Shown in pieces: positions 51,797 through 60,767 of a DNA stretch of 64,000 nt. The DNA comes from CAITJF01 sp032654645 (GTDB taxonomy: Bacteria; Pseudomonadota; Gammaproteobacteria; Burkholderiales; Gallionellaceae), in assembly GCA_032654645.1 (NCBI GenBank), contig JAULAW010000015.1, positions 124,001 to 188,000 on the forward strand. The letters run 5' to 3'. Position 1 is the first letter of the stretch. The number at the start of each line of letters is the position of its first letter. The notes under the pieces are model-generated. The model saw only the letters and a program-made list of their open reading frames with translations. It was not told the DNA's origin and did no database searches. Made by a program: the position numbers and the translations under genes.

Positions 51797-52498
51797 TCAG
51801 TGAGCCGCTGCACCATTAAGCGCCTGCTCCAATTCAGCTACTGGCATATATCCGGGAACCAGCACACCGTCAGCAAAGATCAGGGCAGGTGTGCCGCTCA
51901 GATTTAGTTTATTGCCTAATTCGAGTATCTTGGCTGTAGGCGTATCGCATGACCCGGCGGATGGTTGGACGTTGCTCAGCATCAAATCGTCCCATGCCTT
52001 GACCTGATCCTTGCTGCACCAAACCGCTTTTACTTTTTCGTCCGAGCCCTGGAATATGGGATACAAGAACACGTAAAGCGTGACATTGTCCATATTTTTC
52101 AGTTCACCCTCCAGTTTCTTGCAGTAGCCACAATTCGGGTCGGTGAAATAAGCCATCTTGCGCTGGCCGTTGCCCTTAACTTTTTTTATGGCGAGATCGA
52201 AGGGCAGGCTGTTGAAGTTGATGGCAAAAAGTTGGCGCGAGCGTTCTTCGGTGATGTTGCGATTGGCTTTCAGGTCCAAAATGCTGCCGATGATGAGGTA
52301 TTGTGCTTTCTCGTCGGTATAGAACAACTTATCTCGCGTCACTACTTCGTATAGGCCGAGCAGGTTGGCCTTGTTGACTTTTTCGATCTTGCCGATTTGC
52401 GGGTAATTTTTTTGTAGCGTGTCCTTGATACTGGCTTCACTTGCATGTACACAAACGGAGGAAAATGCGGCGAGCATCAACAGAAACAACTTGAACAT
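51797..52498 (-). CDS. dsbC: DsbC-family disulfide isomerase
   Basis: Signal peptide KLFLLMLAAFSSVCVHASEA, a dimerisation domain up to ~residue 75, then the thioredoxin fold with active site AYFTDPNCGYCKKLEGEL (CGYC). A second Cys pair lies in AVWCSKDQ and SAGSCDTP, as in DsbC. The cis-Pro loop is LSGTPALIFADG. It rearranges wrong disulfides in the periplasm, relevant to the many Cys-rich cytochromes. Confidence 0.9.
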   Translation of the reverse strand: MFKLFLLMLAAFSSVCVHASEASIKDTLQKNYPQIGKIEKVNKANLLGLYEVVTRDKLFYTDEKAQYLIIGSILDLKANRNITEERSRQLFAINFNSLPFDLAIKKVKGNGQRKMAYFTDPNCGYCKKLEGELKNMDNVTLYVFLYPIFQGSDEKVKAVWCSKDQVKAWDDLMLSNVQPSAGSCDTPTAKILELGNKLNLSGTPALIFADGVLVPGYMPVAELEQALNGAAAH

Positions 52499-52608
52499 GA
52501 TGGAATCCTGCGGGGGGTTTATCGATGACCTGAATCATAGCATACAAGCACTGTTTCCCTGCCATGCCCATTGCTTTATAATCCACCCCCCTCACGGAAT
52601 AATGATTC

Positions 52609-53616
52609 ATGCGCATCGGCCCCCTCTTGCTCAAAAACAACCTGCTCGTCGCCCCTATGGCTGGCGTGACGGATCGGCCTTTCCGCATGTTGTGCAAAAG
52701 CATGGGCGCTGGCATGGCGGTCAGCGAGATGGTGGCCTCCAATTCGCTGCTGTATGGCTCGGAGAAAACCAGGCGACGCGCCAATCACGAGGGCGAAACC
52801 GATCCAATCTCGGTGCAGATTGTCGGCGCCGACCCAAAAATGCTGGCGCAAGCCGCGCGTTACAATGTGGACGCGGGCGCACAAATTATAGACATCAACA
52901 TGGGCTGCCCGGCAAAGAAAATCTGCAACGTGATGGCCGGTTCCGCGCTATTGCAGAATGAGGCGCTGGTGGCGCGGATACTTGAAGCAGTGGTGGCTGC
53001 GGTGGGCGTGCCGGTTACTTTGAAAATTCGCACCGGATGGGATAAGCAAAACCGCAATGCGATACGCATCGCGCAGATCGCTGAAGAAAGCGGCATCCAG
53101 GCGCTTGCCATTCATGGCCGCACGCGCGCCTGTGCTTATACCGGCGAGGCGGAGTATGACACCATCAAGGCGGTGAAGGCCAGCGTAAACATTCCCATCA
53201 TCGCCAACGGCGACATCACCACCCCGGAAAAAGCCCGATATGTATTGCAACACACCGGAGCGGATGCGGTGATGATAGGCCGCGCGGCGCAGGGCCGCCC
53301 GTGGCTGTTCCGCGAGATCGCGCATTTCCTCCATACTGGCGCGCACCTGCCCGCACCGCAGGCGGGGGAAATCCAGCGCGTTCTAATCCAGCATGTATAC
53401 GACCTGTACGATTTTTACGGCGAACATACCGGCTTGCGCGTGGCACGCAAGCACATTTCCTGGTACACCAAGGGGCTGGCCGGTTCGGCGCAGTTCCGCC
53501 ACTACATGAATCAACTGGAAAGCAGTGAGGAACAATTGATGGCGGTAAATGATTTTTTTGATGGGCAATTGCAGCACGGGGAGCGCCTGCACTATGCCGA
53601 AGAGTTGGCTGCATGA
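52609..53616 (+). CDS. dusB: tRNA-dihydrouridine synthase B
   Basis: This FMN enzyme reduces U to dihydrouridine in tRNA. It has NLLVAPMAGVTDRPFRMLCK, DINMGCPAKKICNVMAGSAL (catalytic Cys in GCPAKK), LAIHGRTRACAYTGEAEYD and IIANGDITTPEKARYVL. 335 residues, normal. It overlaps fis by 4 nt, the ancestral dusB-fis arrangement. Confidence 0.96.
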   Translation: MRIGPLLLKNNLLVAPMAGVTDRPFRMLCKSMGAGMAVSEMVASNSLLYGSEKTRRRANHEGETDPISVQIVGADPKMLAQAARYNVDAGAQIIDINMGCPAKKICNVMAGSALLQNEALVARILEAVVAAVGVPVTLKIRTGWDKQNRNAIRIAQIAEESGIQALAIHGRTRACAYTGEAEYDTIKAVKASVNIPIIANGDITTPEKARYVLQHTGADAVMIGRAAQGRPWLFREIAHFLHTGAHLPAPQAGEIQRVLIQHVYDLYDFYGEHTGLRVARKHISWYTKGLAGSAQFRHYMNQLESSEEQLMAVNDFFDGQLQHGERLHYAEELAA

Positions 53617-53876
53617 AAAAGGGAGATTGTGGCATGTTGAATGAAAATGAAGTTGCGCGTTATGTGCGCAAGGCAATGGATGACTATTTCAAGGATCTCG
53701 ATGGAGAAGATCCGTCCTGTGCAGTGTATGACATGGTGATCAATTGCATCGAGAAACCGCTGATCGAAACCGTGCTATCCCACGCAGGAGGCAACCAGAC
53801 ACGGGCGGCGGAACTGCTCGGGCTGAACCGCAACACCCTGCGCAAGAAAATCCAGGCGCACGGCATCAAGAACTAA
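53613..53876 (+). CDS. fis: Fis-family nucleoid/transcription regulator
   Basis: A short DNA-binding protein. The C-terminal helix-turn-helix GGNQTRAAELLGLNRNTLRK is nearly identical to the Fis consensus. The N-terminal part (ENEVARYVRKAMDDYFKDLD) replaces the longer start of E. coli Fis. The start is at 53613, overlapping dusB, or possibly at 53634. Encoded just after dusB as in most proteobacteria. Confidence 0.92.
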   Translation: MKKGDCGMLNENEVARYVRKAMDDYFKDLDGEDPSCAVYDMVINCIEKPLIETVLSHAGGNQTRAAELLGLNRNTLRKKIQAHGIKN

Positions 53877-53897
53877 CTTACAAAAACGGAACCTCAC

Positions 53898-55463
53898 ATG
53901 GCAGCCATTAAACAGGCACTCATCAGTGTATCGGACAAAGCTGGCGTACTCGAATTCGCCAAAGGTTTGCAGCAGCTCGGCGTAAAAATTCTCTCCACCG
54001 GCGGCACCGCCAAGACACTTGCCGAAAACGGCATTACGGTCACAGAAGTGGCAGATTACACCGGCTTTCCGGAAATGTTGGACGGGCGCGTAAAAACGCT
54101 GCAACCAAAAGTCCATGCGGGCATCCTGGCGCGGCGCGATCTGCCGGAACATGTAGCCACCTTGAAGAAGCACGACATTCCGACCATCGACCTGGTAGTG
54201 GTAAATCTTTATCCGTTCGCGGCAACTGTCGCTAAACCGGGCTGTACGCTGGAAGACGCTATCGAGAACATTGACATCGGTGGGCCGACCATGGTGCGCG
54301 CGGCGGCCAAGAACCACGGCCATGTCGCCATCGTCACCGACCCGGCAGATTACCCCGACGTGTTGGCAGAAATGCAAACCAACGCTGGGGCGGTAAGCGA
54401 TGCGACACGCTTTGATCTGGCAAAAAAAGCCTTTTCACACACCGCTGCCTACGATAGCGCGATCAGCAACTACCTCACCGCGATAAATAGCGATGGCACA
54501 AAGAGTGCATTCCCGGCGCAGATCAATTTCAACTTCGCCAAAGTGCAGGAAATGCGTTACGGCGAGAACCCACATCAAAGCGCCGCTTTCTACCGGGACT
54601 TCAATCCGGTAGCGGGTGGTATCGCCGACTATAACCAGTTGCAGGGCAAGGAGTTGAGTTACAACAACATCGGTGATGCCGATGCTGCATGGGAATTAGT
54701 CAAGACCTTCGATCAACCCGCATGCGTCATCGTGAAACACGCAAACCCTTGCGGCGTGGCGATCGCCGATAGTGTGCACAACGCCTATAAGCTGGCTTAC
54801 GCGACCGACACCACCTCCGCGTTCGGCGGCATCATCGCCTTCAACCGCGAACTGGATGCCGAGAGCGCGGCACAGATCACCACCAACCAGTTCGTAGAAC
54901 TCATCATCGCGCCTTCAGCCTCTGAGGCGGCGCTTAAAATTACAGCGGCGAAACAGAACGTGCGCGTACTCACTGTGCCGCTATCCAACGCACACAACCA
55001 ATATGACGTAAAGCGCGTCAGTGGCGGCCTGCTGGTGCAGACCCCGGATGCACTCAACGTGCAAGCCTCGCAACTCAAGGTGGTGACCAAGGTGCAACCT
55101 ACCAAGGAGCAACTGCAAGACTTGCTGTTCGCCTGGCGCGTGGCAAAATACGTGAAGTCGAACGCCATCGTGTTCTGCAAGAATGGCCAGACGCTGGGCG
55201 TGGGTGCGGGACAGATGAGCCGCGTGGACAGCACGCGCATCGCCGCAATCAAGGCAAAGAACGCAGGTTTGAGCCTGTTGGGGTCGGTGGTGGCATCGGA
55301 CGCCTTCTTCCCGTTCCGCGACGGCCTGGATGTGCTGGCTGATGCCGGCGCAAAAGCGGTAATTCAACCCGGTGGCTCGATGCGCGACGAGGAAGTGATT
55401 GCCGCTGCCGACGAGCATGGGCTGGCGATGGTGTTCACTGGCTTCCGTCATTTCAGGCATTAA
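53898..55463 (+). CDS. purH: Bifunctional AICAR formyltransferase/IMP cyclohydrolase
   Basis: It catalyses the last two steps of IMP synthesis. N-terminal MGS-like cyclohydrolase: ALISVSDKAGVLEFAKGLQQ, LSTGGTAKTLAENGITVTEV, RVKTLQPKVHAGILARRD. C-terminal transformylase: MRYGENPHQSAAFYRDF, VKHANPCGVAIADS (the K-H pair), GVGAGQMSRVDSTRIA. 521 residues. purD normally follows but is separated here by a two-gene insertion. Confidence 0.96.
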   Translation: MAAIKQALISVSDKAGVLEFAKGLQQLGVKILSTGGTAKTLAENGITVTEVADYTGFPEMLDGRVKTLQPKVHAGILARRDLPEHVATLKKHDIPTIDLVVVNLYPFAATVAKPGCTLEDAIENIDIGGPTMVRAAAKNHGHVAIVTDPADYPDVLAEMQTNAGAVSDATRFDLAKKAFSHTAAYDSAISNYLTAINSDGTKSAFPAQINFNFAKVQEMRYGENPHQSAAFYRDFNPVAGGIADYNQLQGKELSYNNIGDADAAWELVKTFDQPACVIVKHANPCGVAIADSVHNAYKLAYATDTTSAFGGIIAFNRELDAESAAQITTNQFVELIIAPSASEAALKITAAKQNVRVLTVPLSNAHNQYDVKRVSGGLLVQTPDALNVQASQLKVVTKVQPTKEQLQDLLFAWRVAKYVKSNAIVFCKNGQTLGVGAGQMSRVDSTRIAAIKAKNAGLSLLGSVVASDAFFPFRDGLDVLADAGAKAVIQPGGSMRDEEVIAAADEHGLAMVFTGFRHFRH

Positions 55464-55480
55464 AAGCCTTCGGAGGGGTA

Positions 55481-56671
55481 ATGTTATCTAACTTACGCAT
55501 TAAGAATTTTCGCATGCTTGAGGATTTTGAAGTCCCCAAGCTGGGGCGTGTCAATCTCATCGTGGGAAAGAATAATTGCGGTAAAAGCACGGTATTAGAA
55601 GCTCTTCGAGTGTATGCGGGACGAGCGCACCCAAGTTTGCTACAAGCTATTTTGCTGGAACATGATGAGTTTCTCAGGGTTGGGCAAATTGACGGAATAG
55701 AGGACGACGAATCAAGTTGGTTGGCCATCAAGTGTCTTTTTCCACATCGTGAGTTTCCGAAAGAAGACGACAAACCCATCGTGATTGAATCCAACAATCA
55801 AAATTTGCTGAAGCTGGATCATCTCTTCTATTACATTAAATCAGAGGAAGAGAAAGGTGCAAACGATGAAGTGTCAGTACGGCGTACTCGTGTGCTCTTA
55901 AAGAAAGGGGATTCATCGCTGAATTTAGATCAACCATTACGTTCTACAATCCGCGCAAGTTTCGGTGCAGCTTCTTCGAGGCCAGATTGGTTGGATTTGG
56001 ATGAAGATTCCCCCCGTCGTTTCCCTACACGGTCATATAGGACTTGGCGTAATTCTGATGAGTTGTCATCTATACGCTGCAGTTTTATCCCGACACAATT
56101 TGTTGCGCCTGAGGTACTTGCAGAGCAGTGGGATGCTATTGCTTTATTGCCCAGTGCGAATCGGGTAATTGAGGCATTAGGAATTATTGACTCAGGTGTG
56201 GAAGGCTTGGTGTTTGTAAAAGACACCGATGCAATTTCTCGCGCTCCACGCACCAGAGATGCCCGCGTTGCTATCGTCAAACTAGCATCAGAACCATCAC
56301 CCATCCCGCTTAATAGTATGGGTGATGGGATGCTACGAATTTTGCAGCTGATTTTGGCGGTATTCCCTGCTCGGGGAGGCTTGCTGCTGATTGATGAATT
56401 TGAGAATGGCCTACACTACAGTGTTCAAGAAGAAGTCTGGAAGCTGATTTTTCATCTGGCAAAGGAGCTTGATATACAGGTTTTTGCAACTACCCATAGC
56501 TTGGATTGTATTCAGAGCTTTACAAAAGTGGCTTTAGATAGCCCAGATGATGGCGTGTTGTTCAAAATGTCCAGAAGCAAGCTAACTAGCGACAACGGAA
56601 AGATTATCGCTACCGTTTACGATGAAGAAGCCCTGAAAACAGTCACAGCTTCCGATCTTGAGGTACGCTAA
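55481..56671 (+). CDS. AAA (OLD/ABC-like) ATPase, first gene of a predicted defence pair
   Basis: 396 residues. Walker A VNLIVGKNNCGKSTVLEALR, late motif LNSMGDGMLRILQLILAVF (signature/Q region), Walker B GGLLLIDEFENGLHYSVQEE and switch AKELDIQVFATTHSLDCIQS. This order is that of AAA_15/AAA_21 ATPases such as OLD and PARIS AriA. The gene is AT-richer than purH and purD. It starts 18 nt after purH and overlaps the TOPRIM gene by TAATG. Function is inferred by analogy: sensing of infection or DNA ends with a nuclease-like partner. Confidence 0.82.
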   Translation: MLSNLRIKNFRMLEDFEVPKLGRVNLIVGKNNCGKSTVLEALRVYAGRAHPSLLQAILLEHDEFLRVGQIDGIEDDESSWLAIKCLFPHREFPKEDDKPIVIESNNQNLLKLDHLFYYIKSEEEKGANDEVSVRRTRVLLKKGDSSLNLDQPLRSTIRASFGAASSRPDWLDLDEDSPRRFPTRSYRTWRNSDELSSIRCSFIPTQFVAPEVLAEQWDAIALLPSANRVIEALGIIDSGVEGLVFVKDTDAISRAPRTRDARVAIVKLASEPSPIPLNSMGDGMLRILQLILAVFPARGGLLLIDEFENGLHYSVQEEVWKLIFHLAKELDIQVFATTHSLDCIQSFTKVALDSPDDGVLFKMSRSKLTSDNGKIIATVYDEEALKTVTASDLEVR

Positions 56672-57330
56672 TGGGACAGTACTCGCTGCTCGTAGAAGGA
56701 AATGATGATCAAGATTTTTTCAAGGCGTATTGCGAGTTGATTGGTATAGCAAATGTAGAGGTTATCCCCCCAAAAACTTTAGATGCTTCTACTGGTGACG
56801 GATGGCCAAATCTGGTTAAGAACCTACCAATCTTGTTAAGCCAGATAAAAGCTGGTGATGTCGATAGGCTTGGAATTATTCTAGATGCGGATTACCCACC
56901 AAACAACAATGGCGGGTTTGACAAAAAATTCCAACTTGTTGCGGATAAATTAACCACGTTTGGTTATATCATTTCAGGCATGCCAAGACATAAATTTGGC
57001 GAGATATTCACGCATCCTGATGGTTTGCCATCTGTTGGCCTATGGATAATGCCGGATCATCAAAGCAATGGAATGCTTGAAGGTTTTGTTGAGAACATGG
57101 TTTCGGATGCTGCACAAATCAGTTTGTTAAAACACGCAGAAAATTCTATCCATAATCTTCCGGTGACGTTATTTGATAAAACCTTGCATCTAACCAAAGC
57201 CAAGGTTTTTACTTGGCGAGCCTGGCAAAAACGTCCGGGAATCCCATTAAATAAAGCATTGCAAGACGGCATATTGAACAGATCAAAATCAGTTAATTTT
57301 GAGGATTGGCTAAAGCAGGTCTTCAAATGA
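56671..57330 (+). CDS. TOPRIM-like DUF3226-type protein, partner of the ATPase
   Basis: 219 residues with TOPRIM-like acidic motifs: GQYSLLVEGNDDQDFFKAYC (Glu) and RLGIILDADYPPNNNGGFDK (D-x-D), then SVGLWIMPDHQSNGMLEGFV. Such proteins often pair with an OLD/AAA_15 ATPase and are predicted nucleases. They are analogous to AriB of PARIS. Start ATG overlaps the ATPase stop. Its own stop overlaps the purD start (ATGA), so purD translation now depends on this insertion. Confidence 0.75.
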   Translation: MGQYSLLVEGNDDQDFFKAYCELIGIANVEVIPPKTLDASTGDGWPNLVKNLPILLSQIKAGDVDRLGIILDADYPPNNNGGFDKKFQLVADKLTTFGYIISGMPRHKFGEIFTHPDGLPSVGLWIMPDHQSNGMLEGFVENMVSDAAQISLLKHAENSIHNLPVTLFDKTLHLTKAKVFTWRAWQKRPGIPLNKALQDGILNRSKSVNFEDWLKQVFK

Positions 57331-58622
57331 AGATTCTGGTTATCGGTTCCGGCGGTCGCGAGCACGCGCTGGCCTGGCGCCTGGCGCAAGGCGTCAAGGT
57401 GCAGAAGGTGTATGTCGCGCCGGGCAATGCGGGCACGGCACGGGAAGACGGCGTGGAGAATGTCGCTCTCACCGCAATTCCGGATCTTGTCGCCTTTGCG
57501 CATAAAGAAGATATTCACTTCACCGTGGTCGGGCCGGAAGCGCCGCTGGCAGCGGGTATCGTGGATGCCTTTCGCGCCGCCGATCTGAAGATATTCGGGC
57601 CGACCAAAGCCGCCGCGCAACTGGAATCTTCCAAGGATTTTGCCAAGCGTTTCATGGTGCGCCACAACATCCCCTCCGCGTTCTTCGAGACCTTCAGCGA
57701 CATCGCTCCGGCCAAGGCCTATGTAGAGAAACACGGTGCGCCTATCGTCATCAAAGCCGACGGCCTTGCAGCGGGCAAGGGAGTGGTGGTGGCGATGAAC
57801 AAGGATGAGGCTTTCGCCGCGATAGACATGATGCTGTCCGATAACAAATTAGGTGGCACCCACTCTGATCTTAGCCAAAAAGAAAATTCGCGTGTGGTGA
57901 TCGAAGAATACCTCGAAGGTGAGGAAGCCAGTTTCATCGTCATGGTGGACGGCAAACATGTGTTGCCGCTGGCCACCAGCCAGGATCACAAACGCCTGCT
58001 GGATGGCGACAACGGCCCCAACACCGGCGGCATGGGCGCGTATTCGCCCGCACCGGTGGTCACGCCGCAGCTCCACGCGCGCGTGTTGCGCGAAATCATC
58101 AACCCCGTGGTGCAGGGTATGGAAAAGGAAGGCGTCACCTACACCGGGTTCCTCTATGCAGGCCTGATGATAGACGCGCTGGGCAACCCCAAGGTACTGG
58201 AATTCAACTGCCGCATGGGCGACCCGGAAACCCAGCCCATCATGCTGCGGCTAAAAACCGACCTGTCCGTGCTGATGGAGCATGCCATCAACGGCAGGTT
58301 GGACCAGGTGGAAGCGGAATGGGATCGCCGCACCGCGCTCGGCGTGGTGATGGCAGCAGCCAATTATCCCGATACACCACGCAAAGGCGATGCCATCACC
58401 GGCTTGCCGAAGAAACTGGAAGACGCACATGTATTCCACGCTGGCACGACGATGCTGGACGGCAAGGTAGTCACCAACGGCGGGCGTGTGCTGTGCGTCA
58501 CCGCGCTGGGCACCATGGTGAAGATGGCGCAGAAGCGCGCCTATGAAATCGCCGACACCATCCATTTTGACGGATGCCAGATGAGGCGCGACATCGGCTG
58601 GCGTGCGCTTTCGAAGAAATAA
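57327..58622 (+). CDS. purD: Phosphoribosylamine-glycine ligase
   Basis: ATP-grasp enzyme of early purine synthesis: KILVIGSGGREHALAWRLAQ, VVGPEAPLAAGIVDAFRAAD, IKADGLAAGKGVVVAM, NTGGMGAYSPAPVVT and LEFNCRMGDPETQPIMLRLK. Start 57327 (MKILVIGSGG) is used, overlapping the DUF3226 stop. An ATG at 57306 lies inside the preceding gene. 431 residues, normal. Confidence 0.96.
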   Translation: MKILVIGSGGREHALAWRLAQGVKVQKVYVAPGNAGTAREDGVENVALTAIPDLVAFAHKEDIHFTVVGPEAPLAAGIVDAFRAADLKIFGPTKAAAQLESSKDFAKRFMVRHNIPSAFFETFSDIAPAKAYVEKHGAPIVIKADGLAAGKGVVVAMNKDEAFAAIDMMLSDNKLGGTHSDLSQKENSRVVIEEYLEGEEASFIVMVDGKHVLPLATSQDHKRLLDGDNGPNTGGMGAYSPAPVVTPQLHARVLREIINPVVQGMEKEGVTYTGFLYAGLMIDALGNPKVLEFNCRMGDPETQPIMLRLKTDLSVLMEHAINGRLDQVEAEWDRRTALGVVMAAANYPDTPRKGDAITGLPKKLEDAHVFHAGTTMLDGKVVTNGGRVLCVTALGTMVKMAQKRAYEIADTIHFDGCQMRRDIGWRALSKK

Positions 58623-58639
58623 TTTAACCACGGATAAAC

Positions 58640-58715
58640 ATGGATGTTCGCGGATAAGACAGCAACCGTAGGGTGGGCTGCGCCCACCATGTCGGGCGTA
58701 GCCCGACCTACATTG
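58640..58715. repeat. Paired hairpin repeat (family E) after purD
   Basis: GGTGGGC-TGC-GCCCACC and GTCGGGC-GTA-GCCCGAC stand back to back inside a GTAGG...CCTAC frame, with a CACGGATAAACATGGATG-like block just ahead (58630). It is the common dispersed GTAGGGTGGGC type. No T-run follows, so termination is uncertain. Confidence 0.65.
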
Positions 58716-58736
58716 TCACGCTTCGGATAAGCCTGC

Positions 58737-59279
58737 ATGCTCCCTCACGCCATCACCGCGCATCTGAAACGTGGCGGCCTGATCGCCTACCCCACCGAAT
58801 ATTGCTATGGTTTTGGTTGCGACCCGCGCAACCGCAACGCAGTTCAACGCCTGCTGAAACTCAAGATGCGCCCGCAGGGCAAGGGCTTGATTCTCATCGC
58901 GGGCAAATTCGCGCAGCTTGCGCCTTACCTGCAACCACTCACACCAGACCAACAAAACATCCTGCGCCGCGATGGTGCGCAGGCTATTACTTATCTGATG
59001 CCCGCCAACGCTGACGTTCCGCGCTGGCTGCGCGGCGCGCACGATACCCTGGCGGTGCGCATCACTGCCCATTCCGGGGCGGCAGCTTTGTGCAATGCGC
59101 TCGGCATGGCATTGGTTTCCACCAGCGCCAATCGCCGTGGTTATCAGCCAGCGCGTACTTACGCGCAATGCCAGCGTTTGTTTGGTAAGCAGGTGTGGGT
59201 GCTGCCGGGGCGCGTAGGCAAACGCAATAAGCCGTCCACCATACGTGCATGGATGGATGGTAAAATCATTCGCGAGTAA
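58737..59279 (+). CDS. tsaC: Threonylcarbamoyl-AMP synthase (TsaC/YrdC family)
   Basis: It makes the t6A precursor from threonine, bicarbonate and ATP. It has LIAYPTEYCYGFGCDPRN (substrate loop), LKMRPQGKGLILIAGKFAQL, ITYLMPANADVPRWLRGAHD, LVSTSANRRGYQPART. 180 residues, the single-domain TsaC form. It begins directly after the family E repeat. Confidence 0.92.
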   Translation: MLPHAITAHLKRGGLIAYPTEYCYGFGCDPRNRNAVQRLLKLKMRPQGKGLILIAGKFAQLAPYLQPLTPDQQNILRRDGAQAITYLMPANADVPRWLRGAHDTLAVRITAHSGAAALCNALGMALVSTSANRRGYQPARTYAQCQRLFGKQVWVLPGRVGKRNKPSTIRAWMDGKIIRE

Positions 59280-59287
59280 TTCATAAC

Positions 59288-59314
59288 CCGTCATTCCCGC
59301 CTTCGCGGGAATGA
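59288..59314. repeat. Family D hairpin ahead of hemF
   Basis: GTCATTCCCGC-CTTC-GCGGGAATGAC, perfect 11-bp stem. Half unit of the family D repeat. It may also act as a weak terminator for tsaC. Confidence 0.75.
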
Positions 59315-59339
59315 CAATGCAAAAAAATCGGAGTAGCAA

Positions 59340-60242
59340 ATGGATAGCACCGCAGTCAAGGAATTCCTGCTCAAATTGCAGGACCTGATCGTCATCCGGC
59401 TGGAGCAAGTTGACGGGATGAAATTCCGCCGCGACAGTTGGGATCGCCCGGATGGTGGTGGCGGGCGCTGCTGCATCCTTGAGGAAGGCAACGTGCTGGA
59501 ACGCGGCGGTGTGGCGTTTTCCCATGTGACGGGTGATAAGCTGCCACCTTCCGCCACCGCGCATCGCCCGGAACTGGCCGGATGCAAATGGGAGGCGATG
59601 GGCGTGTCGCTGGTGATGCATCCGCGCAACCCTTATGCACCTGCCACGCACATGAATGTGCGCATGTTCATGGCGAAAAAACCCGATGGCGACACCGTGT
59701 TCTGGTTCGGCGGCGGCATGGATCTGACGCCTTATTATGGTTTCACGGAAGACACTGTGCATTTCCACCAGACCTGCAAGGACGCACTCACCCCGTTTGG
59801 CGCACACCTCCACCCAAAATTCAAGAAATGGTGCGACGAATATTTTTTCCTCAAGCATCGCAATGAGCCTCGCGGTGTGGGCGGCATTTTCTTCGATGAC
59901 CTCTCCGAGCCGGATTTTGACACCTGCTTCGCCATCCAGCAAAGCGTGGCCAACCATTTCATACCGGCTTACTTGCCCATTCTCGAACGCCGCAAGGACA
60001 CACCCTACGGCGAGCGTGAGCGCGACTTCCAACTGTATCGCCGTGGCCGCTATGTCGAGTTTAATCTGGTAATAGACCGCGGCACCATCTTTGGCCTTCA
60101 ATCAAATGGCCGCACTGAATCCATCCTGCTATCCATGCCGCCGCTGGTGAAATGGCGCTACGATTGGCATCCGGAGAAAGGAACGCCGGAAGCGGAACTA
60201 TATGAAGAGTTTTTGGTGTCCAAGGACTGGCTGCGCAAATAA
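59340..60242 (+). CDS. hemF: Oxygen-dependent coproporphyrinogen III oxidase
   Basis: It converts coproporphyrinogen III to protoporphyrinogen IX using O2. It has GGRCCILEEGNVLERGGVAF, FWFGGGMDLTPYYGFTEDTV (DLTPYY), GVGGIFFDDLSEPDFDTC, and FNLVIDRGTIFGLQSNGRTE. 300 residues, the normal length. ATG at 59340 with CGGAG 9 nt upstream. The oxygen-dependent enzyme fits a (micro)aerobic life and supplies haem for the many cytochromes nearby. Confidence 0.96.
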   Translation: MDSTAVKEFLLKLQDLIVIRLEQVDGMKFRRDSWDRPDGGGGRCCILEEGNVLERGGVAFSHVTGDKLPPSATAHRPELAGCKWEAMGVSLVMHPRNPYAPATHMNVRMFMAKKPDGDTVFWFGGGMDLTPYYGFTEDTVHFHQTCKDALTPFGAHLHPKFKKWCDEYFFLKHRNEPRGVGGIFFDDLSEPDFDTCFAIQQSVANHFIPAYLPILERRKDTPYGERERDFQLYRRGRYVEFNLVIDRGTIFGLQSNGRTESILLSMPPLVKWRYDWHPEKGTPEAELYEEFLVSKDWLRK

Positions 60243-60296
60243 AAACCGCTTGATGTCCGAGAGCAATTCCTGATTGATAATCTTCCGGAGGTGGCT

Positions 60297-60761
60297 ATGC
60301 AAAGATTAAAAAGACTCTTGCTTGCGTCATTCGCGACCATGCTGCTTACCGTATCAGTTCCAGGATGCGCGCAACGGGGATATGTGCAAAATGTTGATTG
60401 CCGTTCCTGCCATACCTCCAACAGTGCAGCGGGTGCCAGGGATTTAAGCCATATTTACGCCAACCCATCTTCCCACCATCCGGTCGGCAGCAAATACATT
60501 GCCGGACTGAATTCCAGGCTAAATTTCAACCCGCCGAGCGGCCAAAGTGCCGGAGTCGCGTTCTTTGACCGGAACAGCAACGGCCAACCCGACAACAATG
60601 AAATCCTGCTGTTCAGCGAAAGCGGCGTTGCCACGGTTGAATGCTCTTCATGCCATATGACACATGGAAACAATCCGGCCCAAGCCAACCCAGCCGACAA
60701 ATTCTACCTTCGCGTTAACAATAACGGCAGTGCGCTATGCACAACCTGCCATAGATATTAG
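60297..60761 (+). CDS. Three-haem c-type cytochrome lipoprotein
   Basis: 154 residues from ATG 60297 (GGAGGTGG site upstream). Signal and lipobox: LLLASFATMLLTVSVPGC. Three haem motifs: VDCRSCHTSNSA, VECSSCHMTHGNN, ALCTTCHRY at the very end. His-rich segment SSHHPVGSKY may supply axial ligands. Between the first and second haems lies DRNSNGQPDNNE, an EF-hand-like D-x-N-x-N-G loop that could bind Ca2+. Probably a periplasmic or surface electron carrier. The gene is alone on its strand here. Confidence 0.8.
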   Translation: MQRLKRLLLASFATMLLTVSVPGCAQRGYVQNVDCRSCHTSNSAAGARDLSHIYANPSSHHPVGSKYIAGLNSRLNFNPPSGQSAGVAFFDRNSNGQPDNNEILLFSESGVATVECSSCHMTHGNNPAQANPADKFYLRVNNNGSALCTTCHRY

Positions 60762-60767
60762 CGTGAG

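Noticed and set aside
50741..51907. 388-codon plus frame opposite the HD protein
   Set aside because: Mirror of a GC-rich coding region; the minus-strand protein has clear HD motifs.
58716..60101. 461-codon minus frame opposite tsaC and hemF
   Set aside because: Both plus-strand proteins are certain; the long antisense frame spans two genes and a repeat.
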